Shown here piece after piece: positions 34,225-46,724 of a DNA stretch of 64,000 nt. This DNA is from Monodelphis domestica (taxonomy: Eukaryota; Chordata; Mammalia; Didelphimorphia; Didelphidae): NCBI RefSeq assembly GCF_027887165.1, contig NC_077227.1, positions 85,210,102 through 85,274,101 of the forward strand. Reading direction: 5' to 3'. A program made the translations under genes and the position numbers. Position 1 is the first letter of the stretch. The number at the start of each line of letters is the position of its first letter. The notes below the pieces were generated by a model. That model saw only the letters and a list, made by a program, of their open reading frames with translations. It was not told the origin of the DNA and did no database searches.

Positions 34225-36920
34225 AGATATGGAGTAAAAATGGTAGAATAAAAGTATATCTGAATTCTATCCCACAACTCTTCCATACAGATTGAAAAAA
34301 TGCACTAGACTAAGTCTTCATCCAGAAATCCAAAGAAAAAAAAATCACAGTGAATTCCAGTCTTGGTTGGCAAAGAGAGAGAGACAAAGAACTCTGGGGA
34401 TAATAGGAATGGGAGTCTAGCCAGGTACAGTAGAATAAAGTCTACCAGAAAAGGAGGAACTATGTATAAGATAAGAAGTTGTTCCAAATTCAGCATAGGA
34501 CTTATGCAAGGAGAAGGAATAGGTGCCAACTGGAAATTCTGTAGCTTTATATCAGTTCTGGGTTACTAGTCCAAGAAGGACTGAAAAAGGGGACACCCAC
34601 TTAAAGTTGACATTCCAGGATGAGGGGTTATCATAGACCTTGGGCTATGTATTGAGCAATAAACAAATTCAGAAGCAAACAGCAATGATGTGAATCTAAT
34701 CTCAGGAAGGGAGAGGGGGCAGTGTCTCATTTCTGATCCTCAGCCTAATCTGAAGCCTGTAGGTAGGTGAATAACAAGTCTCAGATGAAAGGGGAGCCTG
34801 GAATTCTATCAATATGAACAAACAGTTTTCCAGGCTCTTTTCCAGGCTAATAGTATCTGAGGTAACAGTCTACTGGAACTCTGACCAAGGGCATGACCAA
34901 AGGCACATTGTTTAGACTTAAACTCAGGTTAAGAACTTGTAAGGTTCAGACCATGAGAGCAATGATCAGACATTTCCACATATCAAATTATTTTGAAAGC
35001 ATTGCATCTTGTCAGGGCCATAGTGGAAGCTGTTTCTGAGATCCTGGAATAAAATAATACTAAATGCCTGAAGAAAGCAGTAGAAAGACATAAGCTCAGA
35101 ACAGATATTCCCTCCAAAAGTAAGTATGCATAACTTGGCTTTAACACAGAATCTGAAGTCAAAAGGCAAGCTGTAAGAATGAACAAAGAAAGCATTTTAC
35201 CAAGGAAACTTTACAATGACAAGAATGCTCAAGACATAAACCCTGAAGAAAGGAATAGCTATAAAACATCTAAAAGCAAAGCCTCAGGGGGAAAAAAACA
35301 CAGTATAGACACAAATTTAACTAAAATTCCTGAAGGTGATGAAACAAGAGGGTTTAAAAATTTTTTTAAAGATACATTAAAAATGTTTGTATAATTGAAA
35401 TGACAGCACTAGAGAAAAAATGTAAAAAATGATAAGAACTATGGAAGAAAGAATTGCTAAATGAATTAATAGTTTGGTATGACAAAAACAAAATCGTGGC
35501 CAAACAAAAATGAAAATTAAAATGAGCCAGATAGAAGAACATGCCTTATAAGACAACAAGAAATATTCAAAATTGAAAGACTGAAAAAAGATAGCATGAA
35601 ATGTATCTTTTAGCTAAAACAATTGACTTTAAAATACATCAGAAAGAAAAAAATATGAAACATTAGACTACCTGAAAGCAATGGATAAAATAAAAATAAG
35701 GCTAGTTTTCTTTTTTTTTTTGCCCAGAACTCCAGATCTCTATGAATGTGAGGGCAAAATGGAAATAGAAATGATCCACTGGTCACTTCTTGGAAAACAA
35801 AAACAAACAAACAAAAAACTCCTAGGAACATGATAGCCAATGTTCAAGAAAAAAAAAAACAAAAAGAACAAAAAAGCTTCAGGCAGTCAGAAAGAAAGAA
35901 TTCAAGTGTCAAGGAGCCATAGCCATTATCATATTAGATTTAGCAGACATCATTATAAAGAAACAGAGAATTTGGAATAAATATATCAGAAGGGAAAAGG
36001 TGTGGGCTTATAGTTAAGAATAACTTACTCAGAAAATTGAAAGAAATCCTGAGTAGAAAAAATGGATCTTTTTTGAAATAGAGGACTTTTAAGTACTCTT
36101 GATGAAAAGATAAGAACTGAATAGAAATTTCAAAGTACAAAAACATGTCAAGAGAAACATAAAAATGTAAATATAAGAAAATTATCACAAGGGTCTAAAA
36201 AAGGACAAAATGTTTAAATTATATTATGGGGAGATAATAGATGTGTTTTTTTCAGAGCCTAATCATCATTCTGGATCACTAAGGGGAGTATAATTTGAGA
36301 AAGGTTCTGAGAGTGGTTCTTAGTGTTTTGATGATCTTAAAATAGAAAGGGAAGAAAAGAGGAATACTGTAGGAGGGAAAAAGGAGAGGGGAAAATGGGA
36401 CAAATTATTTACCATTATTTGAATATGTAAGAAGTACATACCAACAAAGAAAAGGGGAAAGGGAAAGTGGGCAATTCTTTAACCTCATTCTCATCTAAAT
36501 TGGACACAGTAAGGAAGAGTTCATACAGACCAAGCAGAGAGGTGCAGAAATATGTTTCTCTCAAATAATAAAAGGAGGAAAAGGGTTAAGGGAAAGGTAC
36601 AGGGTGGGGTGGGATGTGCAAGGAGGGATGATTAAGAGAGGGATTATTTCTAAGCAAAATAACTTCTAAATGAGGAAACAAAATATTTATAGCAACACTT
36701 TCTTTATTGGCAAAGAATTGGAAACTAATGAGGAAACTATCAACTGGGTAGTAGCTGAACAAGTTATGGCATATTCATATAATCAAATATAATTTTGTTG
36801 TAAGAAATGATGGAGTAGTTTCAGAGAAATTTGAGAAGACTTGCATCAATTAATATAGAATAATGAGCAGAAGCAGGAGAACACTTAATTCAATAATAAT
36901 ATTGTAAAAGATAATTTTAT

Positions 36921-37112
36921 GGAGAAGCTAGGTGGCTCAGAGGATTGAGAGCCAAATCTAGAGATAGGAAGTCCTAAGTTCAAATTTGACTTCAGACACT
37001 TCCTTTCTATGTGACCCTGGGCAAGTAATTTAACTCCCAATTGCCTAGCCTTTACAGCTTTTCTGCCTTGGAACAAATATGTAGTACTGGTTCTAAGAAA
37101 GAATGGAAGGTT
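36921..37112 (+). mobile_element. CORE-SINE tail type C nested in HAL1-like LINE
   Basis: Sense copy from gaagctaggtggctcaga to the tail end (gttctaagaaagaatggaag). L1 3' sequence resumes right after it, with a rough repeat attttatg/atttttatg at the two sides. Confidence 0.85.
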
Positions 37113-37257
37113 ATTTTTATGACAATTTTGAAAGACTTAGGAAATTTGATCAATGTAAAGATTGATTTCGACTCTAGAAAATTCACAAGGAAACATATTG
37201 CCTAACTCCTGACACAGAAATTAGGGACTCAGTTCAGAATGAGACTTTTTTTTTTGT

Positions 37258-37522
37258 AGGAAGCTAGGCAGTGCAGTAAATAGAGCATCAAATCTATAGT
37301 CAGGTATACCTGAGTTCAGCTGTGGTTTGAAACACTAGCTATGTGACCCTGGGCAAGTCACCTATATTCTGTTTCTATCAGTTTCCCCATCTATAAAATT
37401 AGAATAATAATAGTACACAACAGCTAGGGTTATTGTAAGAATCAAATAAAATAATATTTGTAAAACTGCTTAGTACCGTACCTGGTAGGTTATGCACTAT
37501 ATAAGTGTTAGCTCTTATTTTA
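37258..37522 (+). mobile_element. MIR-family SINE nested in HAL1-like 3' UTR
   Basis: Sense copy with a CORE (atgtgaccctgggcaagtca) and an L2-type tail (gggttattgtaagaatcaaa). It follows a poly-T at 37244-37255 and ends in (TTTTA)n. L1 3' UTR sequence lies on both sides, so it seems younger than the LINE. Confidence 0.8.
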
Positions 37523-37660
37523 TTTTATTTTTTTTGGTGGGGGGACATAGTCATTTTGGGAGTTTTTTATACTTAACTATACATGTTTGTAACAGGGGTT
37601 TGTTCTTTAAATCTCAATGAAGGAGACATGAGAGAAAGAAAAAGCAGATTTTCATTGATT

Positions 37661-38032
37661 ACCAAAGAAAAAATTAACAAAAAGAATAGAAAATATACCT
37701 AAATTACCTTGTAAAATCTTTGTATGATATGAATGTCAGTTGTTATTATCACTGAGTTTTCAAGGGCTCTTTATTTGCTCATGAGTCTACCAACTTTTCT
37801 CAGGTGATGCCATTTGAATGGAGCAGGAATTGAACTCAAGATACCAGCTTGCTGTTTTGAGTTAAGTACCTCCACATCTCTCCCCAAAGTCCTCTGGACA
37901 CTTCTTAATGCTATACATGGCCAGAGTCCCCAGTCTTTGGCTCACCAGCCACTCAGCTGGGCCACTGCTACCCTCTGCTGGCCATGGTGAAACCTGCTGG
38001 CTAAAATGCCCTATTAAATTTCTCTGTCTTAC
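37661..38032. other. No recognised feature
   Basis: Short gap between two LINE tails. The GC-richer part at 37880-38020 contains no recognised repeat. The minus frame at 37862-38236 runs into the next L1 and is not supported as a gene. Confidence 0.4.
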
Positions 38033-38442
38033 TGATGCAGAGTGAAATGAGCAAAACCAGGAGAACATTGTACATAGAAAGTAAAACATTGTGGAACCAT
38101 CCAATGTAACGGACTTTGCTACTAGGAGTGATGCAATAAGCCAGGATACTCCTGAAGGATTTATGGGAAAGAATGTTAACCACACAGAGAAAGAACTGGG
38201 GGAGCAGAAAGGCAAAAGCAAAACATATGTCATCACTTGTCACATGTATATATGAGGATAGGATTTGGGCTTTAGACTTTAGCAAATCCCTCTATAGCAA
38301 TAATGAATAACATTGAAGTAGATATCAAGTGATAACATTTGTATAGCTCAGTGGAATTGCTTGACAACTCTGGGAAGGGGGAAAGAACAGGGGAGGAAAA
38401 GAAAATGAATCATGTAAACATGGGAAATATTTAAAAATTTAA
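38033..38442 (+). mobile_element. LINE-1 3' end
   Basis: Sense L1 tail (gagtgaaatgagcaaaacca, ggagaacattgtacatagaa, gaaagaactgggggagcaga) ending in an A-rich stretch. It is the same subfamily as 24962-25377. Confidence 0.85.
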
Positions 38443-40421
38443 AAAAAATTGTCTGTCCTAGGTCATTGACTTAGGTCACCAGAATCCCAAGTAGAGGAGA
38501 TCTCTTTCAGCACACTGTAAAGGCATCAACAGGACCAGCCTCTTTATGTCTCCTTTTACAGATGGCTATTGCTGTGGTTAACAGTGGGGATGACAGCAAC
38601 AGAAACATTCCAGCAGAAATGGAATATGAGTTCAGCAGACCTACTGCAGATCTATAGATCTACATGTGCTTATATAGAAAAACTGAGTGCCACAAATTGA
38701 GAGGACTCTTTGATCAAACTTGAGACATTTTTGTCTATTCCAATACTGGCTCTCTGTGAAATATCTCACCTCTCTCTGTTCCCCTTGTATTTGGTGTAGA
38801 TCCTTATTTTATACCTGCTAAGCAAGATAATTCTGGGTATTATTGGGGTAGGAACTTTTAGTATCACACTGTCAGCTAATCTATGGCCCATTAAGTATGA
38901 TCTTGACTCCAACCAGCAGCAAAACCCAGAAAACATAAATATTTTTCATTTAGGGCTTTGTGCCAAAGTTAAATTGATATTTACTATGTCACAATTCAGG
39001 ATTAAAACAATAAATAAATTATCAAAACAAGATAAAGCAAATAAATGACTAAACTAAAATCATAAAATATATTTTCTATTATGTTCAGAATTACTGAGCT
39101 CATGCAAAGTCCTTTTCTAAACTCTCACGGTATTTATCAGCACTGAGGTTGTCTACCTTGCTACTCCACACTCTTTCTATATAATAGTTTCTTTTGATGT
39201 CATCATTTGTTTTATAATCTTAAATCCTATTGTAAAATGAAACATGGGGAGATAACAGAGTGTGGATATATGTATATGTTCGTGTGTGTATGCATTTACC
39301 AAGAAGATGGCATGAGTCAAGACCTAATTATGGAGGCTGTTGGAAAGGCTTGGTTGAAGGGCTGAAGAACGTCTCAGTCACAGCTGACTAGTAAGGGGGA
39401 AAGTAACTCCAAGTGGAAGACAATAAAAAAATTGGATATATCAACCCAAGGGAGCAGAAGGTTTAAATTGAGATCAGTCATAGGTAAGGTCATATAATGT
39501 GGGCATGAAGAAATAATTCTGAAATTAAGGCCATTTGGGCAAATAAGGATTTTTAGAACTTCTACACAGCAATGACAGGAATTATTATTGATGATTCTCA
39601 AACTACTTTTAATTCAACTTGCCTATCTTGGCACAAAGACATGAAACTTGGTGCCAGAGTAGTTTTTGCATATGCATAGGGATCATTTGGCTCATTTGTT
39701 GCGAAATGATGCAAACCAAGTTAAATTTGAACACTTGATGCTTACTTGGACAAGTTAGCTTTGCACTATGGATTTTAAATTGCTGTGTTTCAGCTAGTAG
39801 ATGATGGAGGCCAATGCCTGGATATATTCAACAAAAAGGACCAAATGCTGTTCATCAAATGCTCATGCCTACCAATGGAACACATCACCTAATACCTGTG
39901 GCTAACTTGGTGTAACTTCCAAGTTCTTGCTGACTTTCAGAGAGCTTGCTGAGTTTCAGAGATCTAGCTGTCTCTCTATAATTTAGTTCCCTTTATGGGA
40001 AGTATTCTTTCTTTGCTCTATTCTATTTTCTATTCTCTATTCTATCTTTGAGTCTTTTTTTTTTGCTCCTTGATCTAATGTCTGTTCATTAGATAGATTA
40101 TCCATCAATGACTGAGCAATGTTTATTCATCCCTAACTCAGGAATATACTATACAAAAACTTTAACTAGAATATTAGAAGTTCAAAAGTAAATTACCCCA
40201 ATGTACTAACCATTACTGTTTGTCTCAATCTGTGGGATGCTCCTCAGATCTGGTAATAATCTACCTGGGCTGTAGGCAAGCAAACTTAGCAGCTCAGTTT
40301 ACTTCTTATTTGCTCCCTCCTTGCCCCTCTCATCCTTCTCTGGGGAGATGAGGAAATATATCTACTTGAGGGTTCATGAAAATTTTATGTTTGTGAAATT
40401 TATGACAGAGGATAATATAAT
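38443..40421. other. Repeat-poor stretch, no gene recognised
   Basis: About 2 kb, one of the longest stretches without a recognisable transposon in the window. No exon could be supported. The frame at 39374-39601 minus is featureless. Confidence 0.5.
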
Positions 40422-40605
40422 TCTAGACTTAGAACTAGAAGAGAATTTAGAGATCATTTTGTTCAACCTTCTTATTTTACACATGAGAAAGTGAGGTCTC
40501 TAGAGGTTTAGGGACTTGCTCAGAATCACATAACTAATAAGTCTCTTAGGAAGACAAGACCAGATCTCCTTGATTCTCAGTTCATTTCTTGATTCGGTAT
40601 GTTAG
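40422..40605 (-). mobile_element. MIR3-like SINE
   Basis: Reverse-strand copy with L3-type tail (agacttagaactagaagaga, tagagatcattttgttcaac), CORE (cacatgagaaagtgaggtct) and head remains. Confidence 0.75.
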
Positions 40606-41914
40606 AGTTATTGCTACATTTTAGAAATTCAGAGGGCTTTTGGTGATCTCTACCAAGGCAACATATGTTTCATAAGCAGATAACATCTAAATATCAGGTC
40701 TCATTCCAACAGCCATTTTCCTCACTCATGAACCTCCAATGGCCCTCATTTAGTTCGAAGTTTTGTTCAGTTCACACAGGAAAATGTGTGTGTGTGTGTG
40801 TGGTTTTCCTTTAAAAATTGTAATTGGATCAAGCTAGAGAACAGAAAAATGTAGAGGCACCACTAGTAGGATCTCACTCCCCAAATCTTCCCCTTTGTCT
40901 TTAGCTTAGCCCCTCTTTAAATCCCCCATGTTTTCAGTTTTTTTAAAAATCTGACTTCAAAATTACTTGTTTCAGTACAAAGGTGAACTCCCTTTAAAGT
41001 CTCTCAAGTGAGTGAATTCTAGAGGTGTATTTGTAGCCCTTGTCTACTGCATCCTCCTCGCAGTGAAGAATTTGCAGTCCCTCTAACTTATATGGGGAAG
41101 ACTTGAACATCTATCTAACTTGAAAAGAAATCACAAGCAATATAAAGTGGTGTCCAAAGTATTTACAAGTAATCATCCCAGCTTCCTGGACAATGGATAT
41201 CTAATATCTAATGTACAGCGCTCACATTATGATTGCATTCATCTAGCATAATATATGCAACAAACATAGGACCTAGAACATAACAGAGTATATGAATACA
41301 ATGCATTTTTTGGACTATTAACACATCTTAAGAAATTCATAATACCCACCATGGTGTAAAGGAGTGATTAGAGTGACAGGCTAAAATATAGATCACATTT
41401 AGAATCATACAATATGTACACATGTTAAAGTTCATGAATAACACAATATGGTATAAGCTATAACAAAGAAGTATAAAAGTGAGAAAAGATTTTGTGTACC
41501 AAACATTTGTCACATATGACATATAAAAATATGTGTTGGCACATACAAAGCACAGTTTACATGCACTCCAGCAATGGTGCCATCTGGCTACACATTCTCC
41601 CATTTCTCCTAAACATTATAAGTAATTTTGGTTATGGACCTAACAGGCCAAGCACTTCTATTCCCAAATCTTGGAATTATGAATGTTCAATGCTGACTAC
41701 TAGACTCCATAAATCTATTGACTTCTCATCTTGAGCTTATGATTGGCTCAGGCCAGTCATCACTATTTTCAGCTGTTGTAGTTGATCCCTGGTTCCTAGG
41801 ATCCTCCATAGATAGAGTATTAGAGAAGGGATGTCCTCTGAATTCAGCTTTTTTCCTTGTCTGGACAGAGGTCCTTTTTAGATTAGCACCAGTTCAATCA
41901 AGTTCCTCAATTGA
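40606..41914. other. No gene; short (GT)n run
   Basis: No transposon was recognised with confidence. (GT)n lies at 40787-40802. The part from about 41640 to 41937 could belong to an LTR ending at the hairpin below, but this is weak. Confidence 0.4.
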
Positions 41915-41936
41915 GTTGGCACCTTCGGGTGCCAAC
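41915..41936. other. Perfect hairpin, 9 bp stem, TTCG loop
   Basis: gttggcacc pairs exactly with ggtgccaac around a ttcg tetraloop. A 10 bp palindrome, ctcaattgag (41906-41915), abuts it. Such a motif can lie at the outer end of an LTR (minus strand TGTTGGCACC), but no second end was found. Confidence 0.7.
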
Positions 41937-43769
41937 AAAATATGAATAGGGTCTGGCCAAGGGTAATGGGGAATAGACCAATGGAGGACTAATACTTGGA
42001 GTACTCTATTGGCAATGTGATGGAAATTTATTTTGTATATTCTATTCTGTCATTTTGACTAAGCTTTGGCTAGGGCTACTGAGACCAGATTTGAGCCCCA
42101 GTGATATTTTTTAAATAAGGTCTTCCAGCAAGAACAGAAAAAAGGAAAGAGAAGAAAAGAAGGGAGGAAAATTAAGGGTTGAATATCAGAGAGGAAGAAA
42201 GGAGGGAAGGGGAGAGGGAAGTAAAGGGGAGGGAAATACTGCAGACTGGTTAAAATATTTACATGAGATTTATACAGATATGCAAAGAAACTCAAAATAT
42301 TCCTTGTCTGAAATACTATTAAAGATGGAATAAGAAAAGAAAACATATCTATAAAGAACAAATGCTAATTTAAAAATATATTAAAATTGTCAGTTACATA
42401 GATCATATTATAAGTAACATTTCAGGAAATATTTGCAAAATGCAACCTCAAAAATCTTAAAATTTTGCAAATTCCAACATTCATATCACACAAAATATTA
42501 CAATTATTCACAAAGTACAAGTACCTTTTGTTTTTAAGAAAAATGTTAATTATTTTTTATAATTTTGACATCAGTTGCTTTTTATTTGAAACAGAAAGCA
42601 TTTAGAAATACATTTTAGTAACTGGTATTTTAAAGAAATACACATAGGCCTTTTGTAATGAAAGAATAACTAAAAATCAAAATATACATTCTATTTTAAT
42701 CAACTAAAATTGACACTCGAATTAAAATTTTATTCATAAAAAGCTACATAAAAAATAAATTCAGGAAAGCCAAGACTGGACATAATAAAATTGCACTACA
42801 TTGATGTACAGTAAAAAAAAAAAAAACCTCAGAAGTTAATATTTCTATAGAATTAGAAATATTTGGAAATGTTCACTTTGCTCATTTCATTGTAAAAATT
42901 TATAATACATTACTTAGAACTGTACGTTCATTGAATGTGAAATGCCTATTTACATTATTTACAACTATATTTAGTTATATTCTTTCCTTAATATATAATT
43001 TGCAATTCTTTCATTAATTATATTCTAACATTGGTCAGTGGTTGATAGAATTTTGTCCATCAATATTATTTTCTTTGAAAGTCACCAATTTTACAAGGGA
43101 TATAAAAACAATTGACAAATTATGACACTAGCAAGATATACAAAAAATTATTCAACATAGTTAGGCTCTGGCCCTTCTTAGGGACTGCTAGGCTCGGGTA
43201 ATTTATATTGCCCCTCTCTGTCAATTGAAGGATGGTTTTCCATCTCTCTCTAATTTTGCTAGTTCCCCATACACTGGGATTTCTTATTAACCCCCTGTCA
43301 CTTTGCTGAAGATGCTGACAATAAAGCTGAGAATCAGATTGCAGGTTATTGTTAAGCTGTTTCTGTGTTGAGGCTATAGTGCAGCTGATCTTTCCCCTGA
43401 GAAGCAAACTGACTAAACTCTATCCTTCTATACTTTCTGAGGCTCTGAAGCACAGCTCTGAAGCACATGTAGTCTTGATATAAATAATAGCAGGTAAAGC
43501 CTGTGGCATTGTTCTTGGTAGCATAGAATCTCAACTTTCCCCCCTAACATCACATTGGTGAGTTGGGTTCCCCAGGTGATAATTATTCCAGGTTTAAAGT
43601 ATTCTGTGAGATTGCATGCCTTAAACTATAGCTCATGGGCTCCAATGGATTTATCCAACTGTGGCTCTATTTCCTCCTTCTTTATTCCAAACTCTAATGA
43701 AAAAACTTCCCTTCTCCCTTCTAGTGGTACCTTCGATCCTACTCCCTTTTATCTTGTCCAGGTGGCCAA
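41937..43769. other. Repeat-poor AT-rich stretch, no gene recognised
   Basis: About 1.8 kb. 42240-43110 is very AT-rich with no recognised transposon. 43150-43556 is GC-richer, with AATAAA at 43321 and an end reading ctaaca. An LTR or a 3' UTR are both conceivable, but neither is supported. Confidence 0.45.
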
Positions 43770-43855
43770 TCAGTCAATAAGAATTTATGCTTACTATGTG
43801 CCAGGTGCTATAGGAAGTGTTGCAGATATGAAGAAAAGCAAACCCATATAATCCT
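43770..43855 (-). mobile_element. L2 LINE 3' fragment
   Basis: Reverse-strand L2 terminus (cagtcaataagaatttatgc, actatgtgccaggtgctata). Confidence 0.6.
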
Positions 43856-44082
43856 TTCTCCTGTCCCCATCCAGTCTCCAGTCCTTTTTTGAATTCACAT
43901 GGCCTAGCCAAACACCTGCTTCCAAACTGTAGTGCCCACCGAACTTAAAGTTGGCTGGTGCTACTTAATACTCATCTTAGACAGGGCAGGATCTAGATCT
44001 AATTTAGTGCTGATCAAGATCCAAGTTATTGGATTGTTGTCTGTCCAAATGACAATGTATGCAGTCTTGAGATTTGTTGTTG

Positions 44083-44213
44083 TCTATGCAAACAGGGTTA
44101 AATGACTTACCCATGGTCACACAGCTAGTAAGTGGCTGAGGCTGTATTTGGACTCACATCATCCTGACTCTAAGCCAAACACACTATCCACTGTACTACC
44201 TAGCTGTTCCCTG
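44083..44213 (-). mobile_element. MAR1/MIR-type SINE, head half
   Basis: Reverse-strand CORE and head (aaacagggttaaatgactta, ggtcacacagctagtaagtg, ctatccactgtactacctag) without a tail. A second, complete antisense SINE follows 60 bp later. Confidence 0.75.
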
Positions 44214-44271
44214 CAGTCTTAAGATTTAACAGGAACAGTCCACTTCAAAGTTAAGAACTTCAGTTTATTTT

Positions 44272-44535
44272 GTTCTTGTTTATCAGTCATTTTCAGTTGT
44301 ACCTGATTCTTCATGACTCTATTTGGGATTTTCTTGGCAAAGACACTGGGATGGTTTGCCATGTCCTTCTCCAGCTCATTTTATAGAAAGGGAAACTGAG
44401 TCAACAAGGGTTATACAACTTGTCCGGCCAGGATCATATATCTAAGAAAAATCTGAGACCAGATTTGAACTCAGGAAGCTGAGTTTTCCTGACTCTGAGC
44501 CCAGCACTCTCTATATTGTACCACCTAGCTGCCAT
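44272..44535 (-). mobile_element. MAR1-like CORE-SINE (BovB-type tail)
   Basis: Complete reverse copy with BovB-type tail (cagtcattttcagttgtacc, cttggcaaagacactgggat), CORE and head (gtaccacctagctgcc). Confidence 0.9.
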
Positions 44536-45155
44536 TCATTTTGTATATGAGATAGTACTCACTATCAGGAAGTCTTTGGGTAAACACAATGGGCTTATGG
44601 GGATTGTTATTCACTTAGTACCTAGCACAAAGCTGATCCCCTGTCTTTAGGGCTAACATTGGGATCTAGCAAAAAGGACCTTTTTGGATTTATCTAAGCA
44701 AACATTGGTGCATGAGTAAAATATGTTGTTGCTATAGTGTCACAGACTGCACTCACTATTTCTGTCAGCCATCTCACAAAGTGCCATTTCTCTGATATAA
44801 GTAGGAATTAAATGGAAACCTTTTAGACGATGAATGTTAAATTTATTTCTACAAATGGAAAATTAAAAAAAACTTACAGTATGCAACACATTAGTGGTAG
44901 GTAATTTTTGCACAATAGAATAGATTTTCTATTAGTGACCACATATTTGTAAGAGTCAAAATTACAGATGCTCAAAGAATAAAAAAATTTTTTTGCTCAA
45001 AAAATGTAGTCTTCTCATCATTTAGGTAAGTTGGAGCTAATTTCCTCTACCCACATATTCTCGTGGGGAACAATAAAGGATCTCTTTGTGCTGAGAACAT
45101 GGCAATGTTCATGATAAATACATTTACTTGATAATACTTTGCATGTTAAAAAAAA
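44536..45155. other. No recognised feature
   Basis: About 620 bp with no visible repeat or exon. Confidence 0.4.
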
Positions 45156-46490
45156 AAGAGTTGACCCCTACACCAAGATAAACTCAGAATGGATGAATGA
45201 CTTGAACATAAAGAGGAAATTACAAGTAAATTATGTGAACATAGAATAGTATACATGTCAGACCTTTGGGAAAGGAAAGATATTAAAACCAAGCAAGACT
45301 TAGAAAAAGTCACAAAATATAAAATAAATAATTTTGATTACATCAAATTAAAAAGTTTCTGTACAAAAAAACCAATGTAACCAAAATTAGAAGGGAAGTA
45401 ACAAATTGGGAAACAATCTTCATAACAAAAACCTCTGACAAAGGTCTAATTACTCAAATTTACAAAGAGCTAAATCAATTGTACAAAAAATCAAGCCATT
45501 CTCCAATTGATAAATGGGCAAGGGACCTGAATAGGCAATTTTCAGTAAAAAAAATCAAAAGTATTAATAAGCACATGAAAAAGTGTTCGAAATCTCTTAT
45601 AATCATAGAGATGCCAACCAAAACAACTCTGAGGTATCACCTCACACCTAGCTAGCAGATTGGCTAACATGACAACTATGGAAAGTAATGAATGCTGGAA
45701 GGGATGTGGCAAAGTAGGGATACTAATTCATTGCTGGTGGAGTTGTGAATTGATCCAACCATTCTGGAGGGCAGTTTGGAACTATGCCTAAAGGGCACTA
45801 AAAGACTGTCTACTTTTTGACCCAGCCATAGCACTGCTGGGTTTGTACCCCAACAAGATAATAAGGAAAAAGACATGTACGAGAATATTCATAGCTGCAC
45901 TCTTTGTGGTAACCAAAAATTGGAAGATGAGGGGATGCCCTTCAATTGGGGAATGGTTGAACAAAGTGTGGTATATGTTGGTGATGGAATACTATTGTTC
46001 TCAAAGGAATAATAAAGTGGAGGAATTCCATTAGGACTGGAACCACCTCCAGGAAGTGATGCAGAGCAAAAGGAGCAGAACCAGGAGAACATTGTACACA
46101 GAGAGTGACACACTATGGTACAATCGAATGTAATGGACTTACCCACTAATGTCAATACAATGTCCATGAACAACCTGCAGGGATCTATGAGAAAAAACAC
46201 TATCATAAGCATAGGACAAACAGTGGGAACAAAAACACCGAAGAAAGGTAACTGCTTGACTACAGGGGCTGAGGGGATATGATTGGTGATATAGACTCTA
46301 AAGGAACATCTTAGCACAAATACCAATAACATGGTAATGGGTTCTGATCAAGGACATATGTGATACCCAGTGGAATTGTGCATCGGCTATGGAAAAAGTG
46401 ATGGGAGGGGAGGGAGGAAAAGAAAATGATCTGTGTATTCAATGAATAATGTTTGAAATTGACCAAATAAAGTAATGTAAAAAAAAAAGG
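45156..46490 (+). mobile_element. LINE-1, 5'-truncated, ORF2 C-terminal part to poly-A
   Basis: Sense L1 aligning with 13010-14319 of the other copy (acaccaagataaactcagaa; cctctgacaaaggtctaatt; aaatgggcaagggacctgaa). The short frame at 45843-46034 is ORF2 C-terminus (MYPNKIIRKK, MRGCPSIGEWLNKVWYMLV, MEYYCSQRNN). It ends aataaagtaatgt and poly-A (46480-46490). The minus frame at 45889-46332 is its shadow. It is less decayed than most repeats here. Confidence 0.9.
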
Positions 46491-46504
46491 AATTTAAATA
46501 AGCA

Positions 46505-46720
46505 GCAGAGTCAGCCTGGCCAAACAGATTGAGGTCCAATCTTGGAATCAATAAGATGACACCTGGGTTCAAGTCCTGCCTCTGTATTATGCTAACTTTG
46601 TGACTGTGGATAGGTCATTTAACCTCTCAATTAACTCAGTTAACCTCTAGGCAACCCCTAAAACTTTAAGCTACAGATGAGTTGCAGATTTGCATCAGCA
46701 AATTTCTTAAGTAACAGGCA
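46505..46720 (+). mobile_element. MIR-related SINE with tail type D
   Basis: Head/CORE (acctgggttcaagtcctgcc, tttgtgactgtggataggtc) followed by a distinct tail (ctctaggcaacccctaaaac, gatgagttgcagatttgcat). It matches the copy at 32160-32370 in arrangement. Confidence 0.6.
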
Positions 46721-46724
46721 TAAT

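Larger units (their letters stand above)
34225..37660 (+). mobile_element. HAL1-like LINE (ORF1-bearing L1 relative)
   Basis: A long sense element with two nested SINEs. It opens with a 5' UTR-like region (atggagtaaaaatggtagaa). ORF1 starts near ATG 35179 with a charged, coiled-coil-like part. An RRM-type segment follows (NIRLPES near 35665; a PRNMIANV segment near 35822), then a C-terminal segment (KEFKCQGA..., IWNKYIRREKVWAY, about 35898-36017). No reverse transcriptase follows. Only the very end of L1 ORF2 and a 3' UTR appear (36660-36910, 37122-37250, 37530-37660). ORF1 is broken by stops and frameshifts. An ordinary L1 with an ORF2 deletion is the alternative. Confidence 0.7.

Noticed and set aside
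37862-38236. A 124 aa minus-strand frame
   Set aside because: Half of it is antisense to an L1 tail and the other half shows no domain.
45889-46332. A 147 aa minus-strand open frame
   Set aside because: It lies antisense to an L1 3' region, and the equivalent antisense frame exists in the L1 at 13.8-14.1 kb.
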